A stretch of 64,000 bases of DNA from NCBI RefSeq assembly GCF_017654505.1, contig NC_054541.1:42619986-42683985 (forward strand), given 5' to 3'. Each line of letters starts with the position of its first letter. Position 1 is the stretch's first letter. The notes under the pieces are model-generated. The model did not search any database and had not been told where the DNA came from. It was given only the letters and a program-made list of their open reading frames with translations. This document shows positions 1 through 11,409 of this stretch, piece by piece. A program made the position numbers and the translations under genes. Source of the stretch: Polyodon spathula. Its lineage: Eukaryota > Chordata > Actinopteri > Acipenseriformes > Polyodontidae.

Positions 1-1778
1 TTATTAGAGCCAGTTATAATTGTGGTTTGTGTTGTGAACTTTTGTCAGCTGCAAACTGTGTTAAGACCAGGAGAAGGTGGGGAGTGGAGTCATAATTCAA
101 CCTGCTAAAGCAACAAGGCAATATACTTGTGTTTTACAATGAAAAGTCTTAAAAGAAAAACAAAACATGTAATATCATAGTGAGATGTCTAAAGATTATA
201 AATGGTGGGAACTTGTGCCACAGAATACTTATACCTACATCACCAATGAGTGTTCCTGATGCTGCCAGCTGTTAAGGAGAAAGTGTCCTGTAGAATATTG
301 GAACCAACACATAACTTCATTGCATTAACATCATGCTTTTGATGCTGGCTGGCACTCGATGCAAGATGAAGATGGTTAATCAATCCACGTTTTTGGTTGC
401 GATCTTATCAGTCCACACTATGACTATGAGCCAGTGTGTCATCGTGGACTGCATGGTGAGGTAATGCATATTAATTTCTGTCATAATACACATGCCACAT
501 TAACAGTGAGGATATTTTGATAGCTGCAAGCATCAACCACAGTCCAGATTTTTACACTAAAATGCAACAGATGAGTTTTCATGTACAGATACTAGTATTT
601 ATTCACAGAAACAATGCCAAAAATATTTATATGATTTAATTGCCCTTTGAGACAGCTGGTTCAGGTTTTTCAAAAGGAGAACAATGGGGTGTTAGGACAG
701 CTTGTTAAATTTATTTAGAAATGTTGCTCACTAGTCACCTGGACTGTTGTTTTATTTTACAGCATATGAATGACATCAACTTCAGTACAACGTAGCTTAA
801 AACAGCTGTACTGTAACCTCTTGGGCTTATTGTGACATGCTCATATCCAAAGATGCATTATTCTTAACCAATATAAAACTGAATTAAGGTCCTTCAATGT
901 TTAAGATCATTTGTATTAACAGTGCACATTTATACTGTACTCTACAAATGGGACACAGCTCCACATTTACAAATACTGTGCTCTAAATATGAATGCTGCT
1001 CTTAAATATACAATAGAAATCTAACACTGGAGGTGCAGTGTCTTTTGTTAATGTATGCAGATAATGCAATACGCTTCACTGCAGTCTTATCACATTTAGT
1101 TATCTGTATAAAGTTACTTTGGCATACAACATCTAATGTATTTAAAAGTTATCTACATATTTACCAAAATCACTCTACAAGTTTATATAAATCTATTAAT
1201 AGTTTGTTTCAAATGGTAATTTTCAAACTTGATTTAAATTCTCCATTTTGTTTCCTTTTGTGCACACATTGAATTGCATACTGTACAGGTGATATGACAT
1301 TGCTAGTGTTTTTACCACATTGATACATCAGTTAAAGAACAAATACTATAGCAAACTTTGTTTTTATTCACTTTGTTTTTATTCACTTTGTTTTTTTATA
1401 TGCCACCAACACCACATACACAATATTTTTATAGTACGTCACCAAGTACTTTTTTTTTTATACTTAAATGTTTCAATGGGTTGTGTTATTTCAAGTATTT
1501 ATTAGTGATCATCTTTTATATTCTTAGTATTTGCATGCTGAAGTTGTGTAAAAAAAAAAACATTTAGTCCAACTTTGTAAACTTACAAAAACTGCTATTC
1601 AGAAACAGTTCACAGCACTGAAATAGTGTGGGATGTGGGTCAATCGCAGCTCCCGTCTCACATTACCAAGGTGATAACAAACATGAGGATTGCAATTGGA
1701 AATGATCACAGGCTATACACTGGTACCGGTTTTCAGTTAATGTAATGGAAGTGTCTTCAGCCACCTTAGATCATATCC
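1..1778. other. AT-rich flank, no gene recognised
   Basis: I see no convincing coding exon here. The short open frames are AT-rich and low in complexity, with runs such as repeated TTTTTATTCACTTTG around 1,360-1,390. In other vertebrates the gene tail-to-tail with SCAF11 is ARID2, so the 3' UTR of a plus-strand ARID2 could lie here. That is inference from synteny only; no ARID2 coding sequence is visible. Confidence 0.3.
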
Positions 1779-1779
1779 A

Positions 1780-2914
1780 TGCTTGTATTAAAGAAATCTA
1801 GTACTGAACCAGTCATGATTTTTCCTGAAAACATTTCAACAGCATCCATGGGACCTGGCTGTGTGGCAGGGAGCATTGTCCTGCTGGAAAAAACAGTCCT
1901 CAGAGTTGGGGAACATTGTCAGAGCAGAAGAAAGCAAGTTTTCTTCCAGGACAACCTTGTACTTGGCTTGATTCATGCGTCCTTCACAAAGACAAATCTG
2001 CCCAATTACAGCCTTGCTGAAGCACCCCCAGATCATCATCGATCCTCCACCACATTTCACAGTGCATGCGAGACACTGTGGCTTGTAGGCCTCTCCAGGT
2101 CTCCGTCTAACCATTAGACGACCAGGTGTTGGGCAAAGCTGAAAATTGGACTCATCAGAGAAGATTACCTTACTCCAGTCCTCTACGGTCCAATCCTTAT
2201 GGTTTTTTGCAAACCTCAGCCTGGCTCTTCTTTGCTTCTCATTGATGAAGGGCTTTTTTCTAGCTTTGCACGACTTCAGCCCTGCCCCTAGGAGCCTGTT
2301 TCAAACCGTCCTCACCGTGCACTTCACCCCAACTGCTGTTTGCCCTTCTTTTTGTAGGTCACTTGATGTCATACTACGGTTGCTGAGTGTCATTCGAATG
2401 AGTTGGCGGTCATCCCGGTCACTGGAGAGTCATTTTCGCCCTCTGCCGGTCTGTAGCTTTGTTGTCCCCAATGTGTGCCTCTTGACCTTGTTCTTATGAA
2501 CCGCCGTCTTTGAAATTTTAAGGATGGAAGCAACCCGACGCTCACTGTATCCCTCTGGCAGTAAAGCCAGAATTGAACCCTTCTTTTCCTCGCTCAAAAC
2601 TTTCCTTTTCAACTCTTTGGGCATGGTCAAGTGTTGTTTTTTGATTCCAATTACTTTTGAGGTACTACTATCACTGTTTTGCCATCCAGCTGGTCCTATT
2701 GCAAGAGGATAGTGATGACCACAGGAGTGGTTTTTATACTTTTCCTCGTTAAATAAGATTTGGTTCAGGTGATCCCCTAATCAGTACCTCATTCAGTAGA
2801 ATGAGGTGTGCCTGTGTTGGAATTCAACAGACACTGGAATGGAATGGCTGCCATACATGTAGAGATGCTGATTTAAGAAAATTTTGCAGTGGTCTCTTAA
2901 TTTTTTCCAGAGCT
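1780..2914 (-). mobile_element. Tc1-like DNA transposon, 3'-truncated copy
   Basis: Read on the minus strand. The element begins at about 2,914 with the terminal sequence CAGCTCTGGAAAAAATTAAG, a Tc1-family end known from fish and amphibians. The N-terminal helix-turn-helix follows (2,630-2,430; PKELKRKVLSEEKKGSILAL, then an ERRVASILKISKTAVHKN segment). Next comes the catalytic core with FSDES (first Asp), GGGSMMIWGCF and FFQQDNAPCHTAR (second Asp). After the second Asp, near 1,840, the similarity stops, so the third catalytic acid and the far inverted repeat are missing. Frames are broken between the two ORF pieces. The copy is a dead fossil. Its intact end abuts a long TA microsatellite, consistent with the family's TA target preference. 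Confidence 0.85.
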
Positions 2915-2925
2915 GTGTGTATGTA

Positions 2926-2932
<7 letters not shown>

Positions 2933-3003
<71 letters not shown>

Positions 3004-3021
3004 CACACACACACACACACA
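2933..3021. repeat. (TA)n(CA)n microsatellite
   Basis: About 30 TA units are followed by about 10 CA units, directly next to the intact end of the truncated Tc1 element. Open frames across it (Tyr-Ile or Cys-Val runs) are artefacts. Confidence 0.95.
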
Positions 3022-3359
3022 CTTTAGCATAGCAGAGAAGGTATTTAACAAAAATGAGAGTACACTTATCAGCATCAAATGACAACTAAAAATAAACTGC
3101 TTTGTTGTTAGAGTATTCAAAAACAGCAAACCACTCTATATCCAAGGAGAATCAAGGTCTAACAGGATACGATACTCCTCGACTACGTATTTCTATGATG
3201 CTATCTGAATAAGCTGGAAGCCAAACAATTGTAGCACGTTATTAAAAAAAATGAAAGTTTTCAGTTTATCAATTACTTTTCTTCTTCATTATATAGATAG
3301 ACAGAAACAGAACTGGCACGACCTGAATATACAATACTATAAACACCACACATGAAACT

Positions 3360-4110
3360 TAATAAGCAGCATATTATTTATTGAATTGCTTTCTGGATAA
3401 TAGTTACAGTGTCCACAGAGCACATGTTACAAAACAAAATTTAAGGTCAAATCAACTCCAGCTCATTGAACTGTTCTTTAGCTCTAGCAATCCTAAAATG
3501 CCTAACCTAGTTTGGGTACAATAAACCCTTGATCTGTTTCCGACATAACATGTACACATGGCGGTTAATCCTGCACTCAACTTTCCAGTTACCACTACGA
3601 ATAACTATAAAGGCAACATGTTTACCTAAGCGTTCACTATTTAAAAAAACAAAAAAACAAAAAAAATCAGTGATAGAGAACTTTACCTAAACACTTAAGA
3701 AAAAACTTAAGTGTTTCACTCATGATAGATGAAACTCATGAAAACTGTACATACCTGTTCTGTACCAATACTGGCTACAACAGAAGAGCTTAAATAGATG
3801 CTCTTACTACTGCAAGTCAAAACGCTGTACAGCTTTTCATTCACACAAGACGACAACATTCTACAGGACCAGCAGGCTTTCCTTTAACCCTTTTATATCA
3901 GCAAATCAGTCATTTCAATGGTTTCAGCCCAATTTAAAAGGGTTAAGAAGTGAGTCTCCCTTTCTCTCATTTTAAACAAAATATGAAATCTACAGAAAAT
4001 CTTTATTAACATTAGGTTGTCGATATCAAAACCTGATTTCCAGTCAGTTCTCAAAGTTTATATTAAATGTTACAGGTGGTAGAAACTGCACTACTGAGCC
4101 AAAGTCCTAT
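3360..4110 (-). other. SCAF11: probable SCAF11 3' UTR and poly(A) signal
   Basis: This stretch follows the SCAF11 stop codon on the minus strand. A reverse-strand AATAAA lies at 3,377-3,382, within an AT-rich context, and would give a 3' UTR of about 0.75 kb. The exact cleavage site cannot be seen. Other AATAAA-like hexamers are common in such AT-rich DNA, so the end point is tentative. Confidence 0.4.
3884..3946. repeat. short TTAA-bounded inverted repeat
   Basis: TTAACCCTTTTA and TAAAAGGGTTAA face each other across about 39 bases inside the probable SCAF11 3' UTR. The TTAA boundaries with CCC/GGG ends resemble a very small piggyBac-type MITE derivative, but a chance hairpin cannot be excluded. 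Confidence 0.35.
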
Positions 4111-4230
4111 TCAACATTTTCCATGGTCTTCTGCCTTATTCTTGCGGGCATGCTTGTATTTATCAACATATGCCTTAACCAGATTTGCCACTTTACCAGA
4201 GTTGACTTCTCCACTCTTGCTTTGACAAAC
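4111..4230 (-). CDS. SCAF11: SCAF11 last coding exon
   Basis: 120 bases, phase 0, acceptor TTTTACAG. It encodes 39 residues starting [18 protein letters not shown] and ends in TGA at 4,113-4,111. This is the C-terminal half of the helical module shared by SCAF11, SCAF1 and PHRF1-type proteins. The tail after this module is short and Lys-rich ([12 protein letters not shown]). Confidence 0.92.
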   Translation of the reverse strand, partial: VCQSKSGEVNSGKVANLVKAYVDKYKHARKNKAEDHGKC

Positions 4231-6591
4231 CTGTAAAAATAAAGAACATGAAGATCCAATGTTATAATGTTGTTACCGTGGCCATATAATCCTCTATTAT
4301 CCATTTATGAAACACCTCTATCATGTGTAAGGTTTGTTTAACCCCAACCTTCCTTACTAACAATCAAGACAGGCATACCTGGGGCATAGTGCAAACAGAA
4401 TGGCAATAGGACTGAAAGGTATGAAATAAGCTGTCCGCTCACTTTTATTAGGACCTGTTTACCAGATTGGACTTGGCATCACCCTGGTAGGTGGCATGTT
4501 CTCCAGGTATAGCCTGGGTCTCTTGATATTCTGGAAGGTCGGACAAATTCCGAAGTTTACTTAAGTATCACTGTGGATCTGCTGCACTTGTACCCTTATG
4601 GTGATTGTCTTTCAAGACAATGCTAGAATCGTGCACAAACTGTTTCAAATTTCATATATTTTTCTAAATGTTATGCTTTAGGAGGAAAGGGTAATGCATT
4701 CCCTCCCAACTTACATACAATTAAGAGTAATAAATACAGTAACTGTTAAAAGGCTACCATTACATGCATTATATCCTAGGGTATTGCTTATAAATCAGGT
4801 GACATTCCAGTGATAAGCAGATCTTTACTTGCCTTTTCTACTGCTTTGCGGACAATCTCTTTATATTCATCCTTGGTAATATCCTTGTTTTGGTAATATG
4901 GTTTGATGGCCAGTTTCACTTCTTGTACAGCTTTTTCCTGAATTTGACATTTCTGTAAACAAATATACATAGGCAAAGGCCATGAGAGTTTGTGCTCTTT
5001 TTGACATCACTGATTACTGTATGCTAACAGTTGCTATAAAGTAAACCAGCTGTAGTCACTGAAAGTCTTGCTACCACATTACAGAACAAACAAGTGATGT
5101 GCATAAGGTTTCAGGAAAACCAAACATATTGCCCAATATATTTGTAATTTCACCAGAAGGCTAATAGCTCGTTTGTGCTCATGAAAACAGGACACACAGC
5201 TCAGTGTATCTATGGTTTTTTTAAATACTAAACATCAACATTAATCAATGTTTTAGCATAACCAGTCACTTACACTAAAGATTTAGACAATGTCTAATAA
5301 CATTTTTTCTGTATCTTTTTTTCCTAGCAGCATGTATAGCTATAGCTTTCTTAACATATTTAGTTCTTTACATGTACATGCCTTTTCTTTCTTGGAACTG
5401 TCTGCATTTGCTTCAATTGTCACCGTTTCTTTACTCATAAAAGGTTTTCCAGCTGTGCTGGCCTGGGTTCTTGACGATGATAGAATTACATTAGCTGCTC
5501 CCTGAACTGCACTTCCCGGAGCTTTTGACGGCGCAGGCAAGAGAGGTGCACTGAACGTGTTCCCCCCCTGCGCACTGGTCACTACCTGTTTAAAAGAGCC
5601 ACAATAAGTACAGATGAACTAAATAACCCTCAGAGAAAAGTTACAATACCGGCAGTTCAAGCACAAGCAGCAAGCTGTTACACGTGGTATCATTCACACC
5701 TACACAAAATAGCACAGGCATCAAAGAAGAAAAGAAAGGGGTACTTCCATTGTAATACAAGGAAAACTGCATACAATAGCAGCGCCAATCACTTTTTGTA
5801 TTACATAAGGGAATTGTACATAATTCAAGAAATCAATTTTTTGAGATAAAACATGCTGTTCTATATCATAAATGAAGCCAAGTGTTACCCAGATGTATCT
5901 GTACTTGCAGTAATGGAAGAGTTTACTGAAGTATGCAGTGCTTTGTAATGTGGACTGAAAAGTTTCAAGTTCTCTATTAACTCATAAGATATTATAAATA
6001 GCATCCATGGACTTCATGACTGAAAAGAAAGTTACCCTAAATAAGGGCATTCGATTAACATACACTTCTTAGTATGGTGTTTGTCTTAAACACACTTGGT
6101 ATACTCATTGAAGAGTACAAGTCAATCACAGCCATTACTGACATACACTGGCACAACAGTGCTATTGAATGAAGAATACTTAGCAAAGCACCAGATAAAT
6201 TCCTTACATTCCTGTACATTGGTATGCATTGCAATATAATCATGAATATCAATCTGTAGTGTGTGTGTGTGTGTGTGTGTATTATTGCATAGTGTAATAT
6301 CTACTGGCTGAGAGCACAGTCACAACCAAACCTTTAATAAGCAATTAAAGGTAATATCAATGGATAAATCATTCTAGTTTATTTTTTTGGGGAGGTGGCA
6401 GTAAGGATGTTCTTGTGCTCAGCAAGGGTCTTTTAGATGAACCTCTAGTCCGGGTTTTAAAACAAGGCTTTCACATTGTAGTCAAAGACTTGCTAACTGG
6501 AAGAAAGCGTTGTAGCGACGGTGATCGACAGGAAACGACATTACACATTGAAAACGAAAGCATCAGGAAAATAAACCACCAGGCATGTTCA

Positions 6592-6638
<47 letters not shown>

Positions 6639-9600
6639 CAAACTGATGTGTGTACTGCAAAGCGGTGGCTGACAAACTTGTTCCTTACTTCTTATATAAG
6701 CCTCTCATTCAGGCCAATTGGTTTTCTCAGTGTTTTGAGGCATGGCTAAAGTAGTGATAAGATCACCAAGAAGGGAAGGGACAGAATGCACCGGTAAACA
6801 ACGAAGAACTAAGATTTAATAATTGGCAAAGCGCAGAGCACTTGACTGGTTAACCAAGTCTATAGTAGTACATACAATAGCGATGTTAGGAACCAGTGAA
6901 CTTCTGCATTTTTCTAACTTACTTCTTTTCCTAAATATTCTGGTTAATGCCATTTACTGCTCAGTCAAAAGTGGTATTATTTAGACTTCATGTTATTGGT
7001 TAATTCCCTATTGTGAAGGCAAGTAGTAACGAAAATGAGGCGTTAAAACAGGTTTCACATGAGAAAAAATACATTTACCCGGAGCCAGTTTGCCACAAAC
7101 AAAACCCAATATTAACAGATAATAAATCGCATGCAAAGTTGAATCTCTAGATTACCTGTGGTTGCTTTCCATCAGTTTGCGAGGCCATGAAGTTTGCTTG
7201 CTGAGATGGTGGAGGAGGAGGGGGTGGAGGAGGTAAACCCTGAGTGGCTGGAGCAGCTACCTGCAGGAGTGGCCCTCCTGAATGAATATGCACAGGTAAC
7301 TGATGGGCCATGTTGAACGGATTGGGCTGCATATTCAATGTTGAGGGATGGACACCTACAGGGTATGGCAATATAGTCATTGGCTGCGGGATTACATTCA
7401 GCTGGTGATGCATCACATTTACAGGTAGCTGTTGGCCATCACTGGGTTGACTGGTTTGTTCACTGAAGTTTGGATCTAAAAATATAAACAAACAAACATG
7501 TTGTTACTCTGATTAGGGTTAAACACGTAATACACTGAGATTGCGTTGAATGTAAAACGGCTTTAGGTGACTATCTTGGCTAATTCTTAATCCTTTCATC
7601 ACTAAAAAACAAATGTGGTTCAGACAATCAGAAACTAATGTATTTGATGAAGCAATCACTATCTGATTATGAAAGGTTGCTCCAAACCAGATAAATATTA
7701 TTTCATAATGTGGTTTCTATTAGTAATAAAAAGGATACCTAACAGGGTCCTTTTTTTTGTTAAGTAATATACAACCAATTTATGCAGTGTTAAATTATAC
7801 TTTACATTTTACAAACAAATCCAAGAGCAGCAGAATTATTATTTAAACATCCCCCAAAGTAAAAATGAAATTATTAAATACCTTGCACAGGTGTCTCTTC
7901 CTCTGGTTTCATCCATCCACCTTGTGAACCAGATAGGTTCCTTCCTCTTCTGGAATAGTAATTTTGCACATCAGCAGGTAGAGTCCTCCTTACAGCCCAG
8001 CTGGATGCAGAGGACCAGCCAGACCGATCTACAGGAGGCTCGGTTGTAAAGTCCTGTTCACCTTTTCGTCTATTCAGCCGATTCTCATTGAATCTGCTGT
8101 AAGAGTCATTCCCTGAATTGTTTGGTGTCCCTGAGAGAGAATTTCTAGATTGCCAACGGTTTTCCGATTGGTCTCCTTGTCCAAAACCACCTCTATACCC
8201 ACCACGGCTACTCCCACTCCCACAATCTGATTTCCAACTTGGGCTAATATTACGGGTCCAGGAATCACCTCTTGGCCCATTATTTTTGTGTTCTTCCCAT
8301 CTTGAATCATTTGATGTATCCAGATCAGCTTTTATTTTTTCTTTCACCCAGTCTGGATTTTCTGTTCTGCTCCTTTCAGATGGAATTTCAGTTCCTCCAT
8401 TGTCAGATTCAGATGTTTCTTTGCCAAACAGATCACTTTGCCAATCCTGGTCATTTCTCCTGTGCCTATCATTGCCCCTGGAATTTCTCCAGTTGTCATT
8501 GGACCCCCTATCTCTTCTCCGAGGAGAATGACCACCCCTCTCAGCTCTGTCTGAAGAGGAAACTCTACCACGTGTTCTTGATCGGCTCCTTGAATGCCTC
8601 CTACCTCTTCTTTCTCCTCTCTCCCTGCTGCGCTCTCTTCTAGAACCATCATTTTTTTGTCCATCTTTGTCACTTTCTCTGTCTCTACTACGTGATCTAG
8701 ACCTGCGTCTGGAAGCTGAAGGAGAGTCTCGACCCCTAGATCTAGATCTTGATCTTCTACGCTCTCTTTTACCTTGCCTCTTTGGAGACCAGGTAGTGGA
8801 AGGAGAATGAAACCGAGATCTGCGTTGCCGATTCTCTCTCTTTTCTGTCTCTCTTTGTTCAGTGGTAATCTCTGAAGTCTTCTCTTCGGATTTCTCATCC
8901 ATTGTATTATTTTTTGCCATCTGGTTGACGGTATATGGTTTTATAGTCACAGAGTTGGTATTTTCAACCCCACCCCTCTGTTCTGTTTTTAATTCATGAT
9001 CTCTGCTTGGCGAGTCACACTCCATTGACACCATCTCAGTGTTATCCTCAGAAAAATATTCTCTTGTTTTGTTTTCTCCACTTTCTGGGGATTCTGTCTC
9101 TTTGGAATCAGCATGGGCAGGATCTTTTTCTTCCAATGTTTTTACTTGTAAAACAGATTCCTCCAAATTGGTGGGTTCACCTGGCTCATCAGCTTTACTT
9201 CTACAGTCTATTGAATATTCTGTTTCAGAGTCATGCAATTCCTCCGGATCCCGCGGGTAGCTCCTAGGTTTTTGGTCTTCACTTTCTTTTTGTTTTTTAG
9301 TAGTACGTTCTTCAGTTTCAGATTCATTGTCCTCATTGACACTTTTAGCATCCAAGTTGCCAATTTCATCTGCAGGTGAGTAAGGCTGTTCACTGCTCTG
9401 GGAAACAGAGTCAGCTTTCTCAAGAGGACTTTTAGCCTCCAATTCCATGTCTTCCTCAGACGGTGGGGAAGGAGGCTCGCTGCAATCAGAATTAGCTTTC
9501 CCTATGGGACTTTTAGCTTCCAAGCTTCGTAAGTCCTCTTCTTTGGGTGATAAGGCACGCTCACTGCAGCAGGAGGCAGAGTCTTCCTTTTCCACAGGAC

Positions 9601-10770
9601 CTTTGTCCTCAGAGTCTTCCAATTCATCTTCATCAGGCAACAATGGTGGTAGTTTTTTGCTAAATGGTTTAGCTTCTGGGTCCTCCTCCGCCTCCTCAGG
9701 TGAGAAAGGAAGGTTATTTTTCTCTGTCTCATCAGTGCTGCTATCTTCCATTCGGTCATTTCTGTTTATTGGCTCCATTGAGGTTTCAGGACTATTCTCT
9801 TCAGAGTGTCTGCTGGAGTTGCTGCTTTCAGCAGTTGCATTTAGTTCCTTGTCTGTAAGTGACACCTTTGAAAGTTCAGCTGCTCCTTTCTCCTCTGATG
9901 ACTCCTCTTCAGCCATATGCTCCTCCTCATTTTCACTTTCCTCAGGACTATTGGAACAGTGTTTTTTAGAATTTGTAGCTACTCTGGTTTTTCTCTTAGT
10001 TGGACGCTCCTCTTTAGCACCTTGCTCGGTCCTTTTCTTTACAGTTTGCTTTTCAGGTTTTTTTGAAGCACCAGTTACTTTTGCGGGACTGTTTGTAAGC
10101 GATGTATCCGAGTCAGAGTGGTTAGACTGAGGAGAATTTGGATTTTGCGTTGGAGGAGACTCTTCAGTTTGGCTGTTTCTGGCAGATCTCCTTCTGTTTG
10201 TTGCATTCTCTGCTTTATTTTTTGAACCTTTTGTACCAGATGCTCTTGAAGTATTTTTTTTCTCTCCTCCCTTGGAACAGGTTACTACACACTCTTTGCC
10301 AATGACTTCTGCATGAACACAACGCACGTTAACATGCCATGTACACAAATATAAATATGCACAAAAGCTCTCTCCTTGACTGATGTAATCTATACGGTTC
10401 TAGACGGATTTGGCATGGTCAAATAAATTTTGACAGCTAAAAAAATAAATAAAATAACTTACATCACAGTTCCTAAAGTTCTCCATCACAAGCAACCTGC
10501 CCTCATTCATAGGACTAAAGGTCAGATTTTATATTCACCCATATATTTGAAACTGGGATTCTGAAACTGCATCACTTGTGTTATTACACCATGTAAAGTA
10601 TATCAAGTAATTCTACAGACAGCTTTACACAGGATGGGACAAATTAGTTTTAAAAAATAAATTAACATCTTAAAGCATTTTTAGAAATTACTGGTATAAC
10701 CCGAAGGCTATCTGGTCCTACTTTTTTCAGACGTCTACGACTCAGGCAGTAAATATAGGTAAAAAAGATT

Positions 10771-10805
<35 letters not shown>

Positions 10806-11364
10806 GATATATATATAGATATATATATATATATATATATATTATTGTGCAGCACAATTCCTGAAATGTCACTAAAATATATATACTAATATATATATAT
10901 ATATAGATATCATATATATATATATTATGATGGTTATATATTATAATAATATATATAATGTTAATAATTAAAAAAATAATCATTCAAGGAAATAAAAACC
11001 CTCACCAAATTGTCCTGCAAAAGGATTTGCTGCAGAGGTAGCATCTGGTAATAGTGATCTCAAAGCAAACACGCCATTAAGCACCTCACAGGAATCAAAG
11101 CTTTGTCTGTAAGAAAATGATATTAAAAGGATGAAGTCATGTTCAAGTTCTCGGATGTAGACAAAGTGATACATTTTAAGCCAAGGAAAAATATGGAAAG
11201 TAACAATGATTTACATGAAAAGCTATACATAACCTCAACACTTAACTGTGAATAAAAGGATTACTAACTTCATAGCGTTTTGATAGTTGAGTAAAAATAG
11301 TCCTATAGGCCAGCTAGTCTCCATTTAAAAAAAAAAACAAAAAAAAGTATATATATATATATAT

Positions 11365-11409
<45 letters not shown>

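Noticed and set aside
2793..3129. Tyr-Ile and Cys-Val repeat peptides
   Set aside because: They are translations of the (TA)n(CA)n microsatellite.
8118..8898. Several overlapping open frames on both strands inside the RS region
   Set aside because: They are out-of-frame shadows of the SCAF11 giant exon, which has conserved protein blocks in its own frame.
9447..10130. Long plus-strand Ser-rich open frame (227 codons)
   Set aside because: It lies antisense to the Ser/Glu-rich SCAF11 exon and results from the biased codon composition of that exon.
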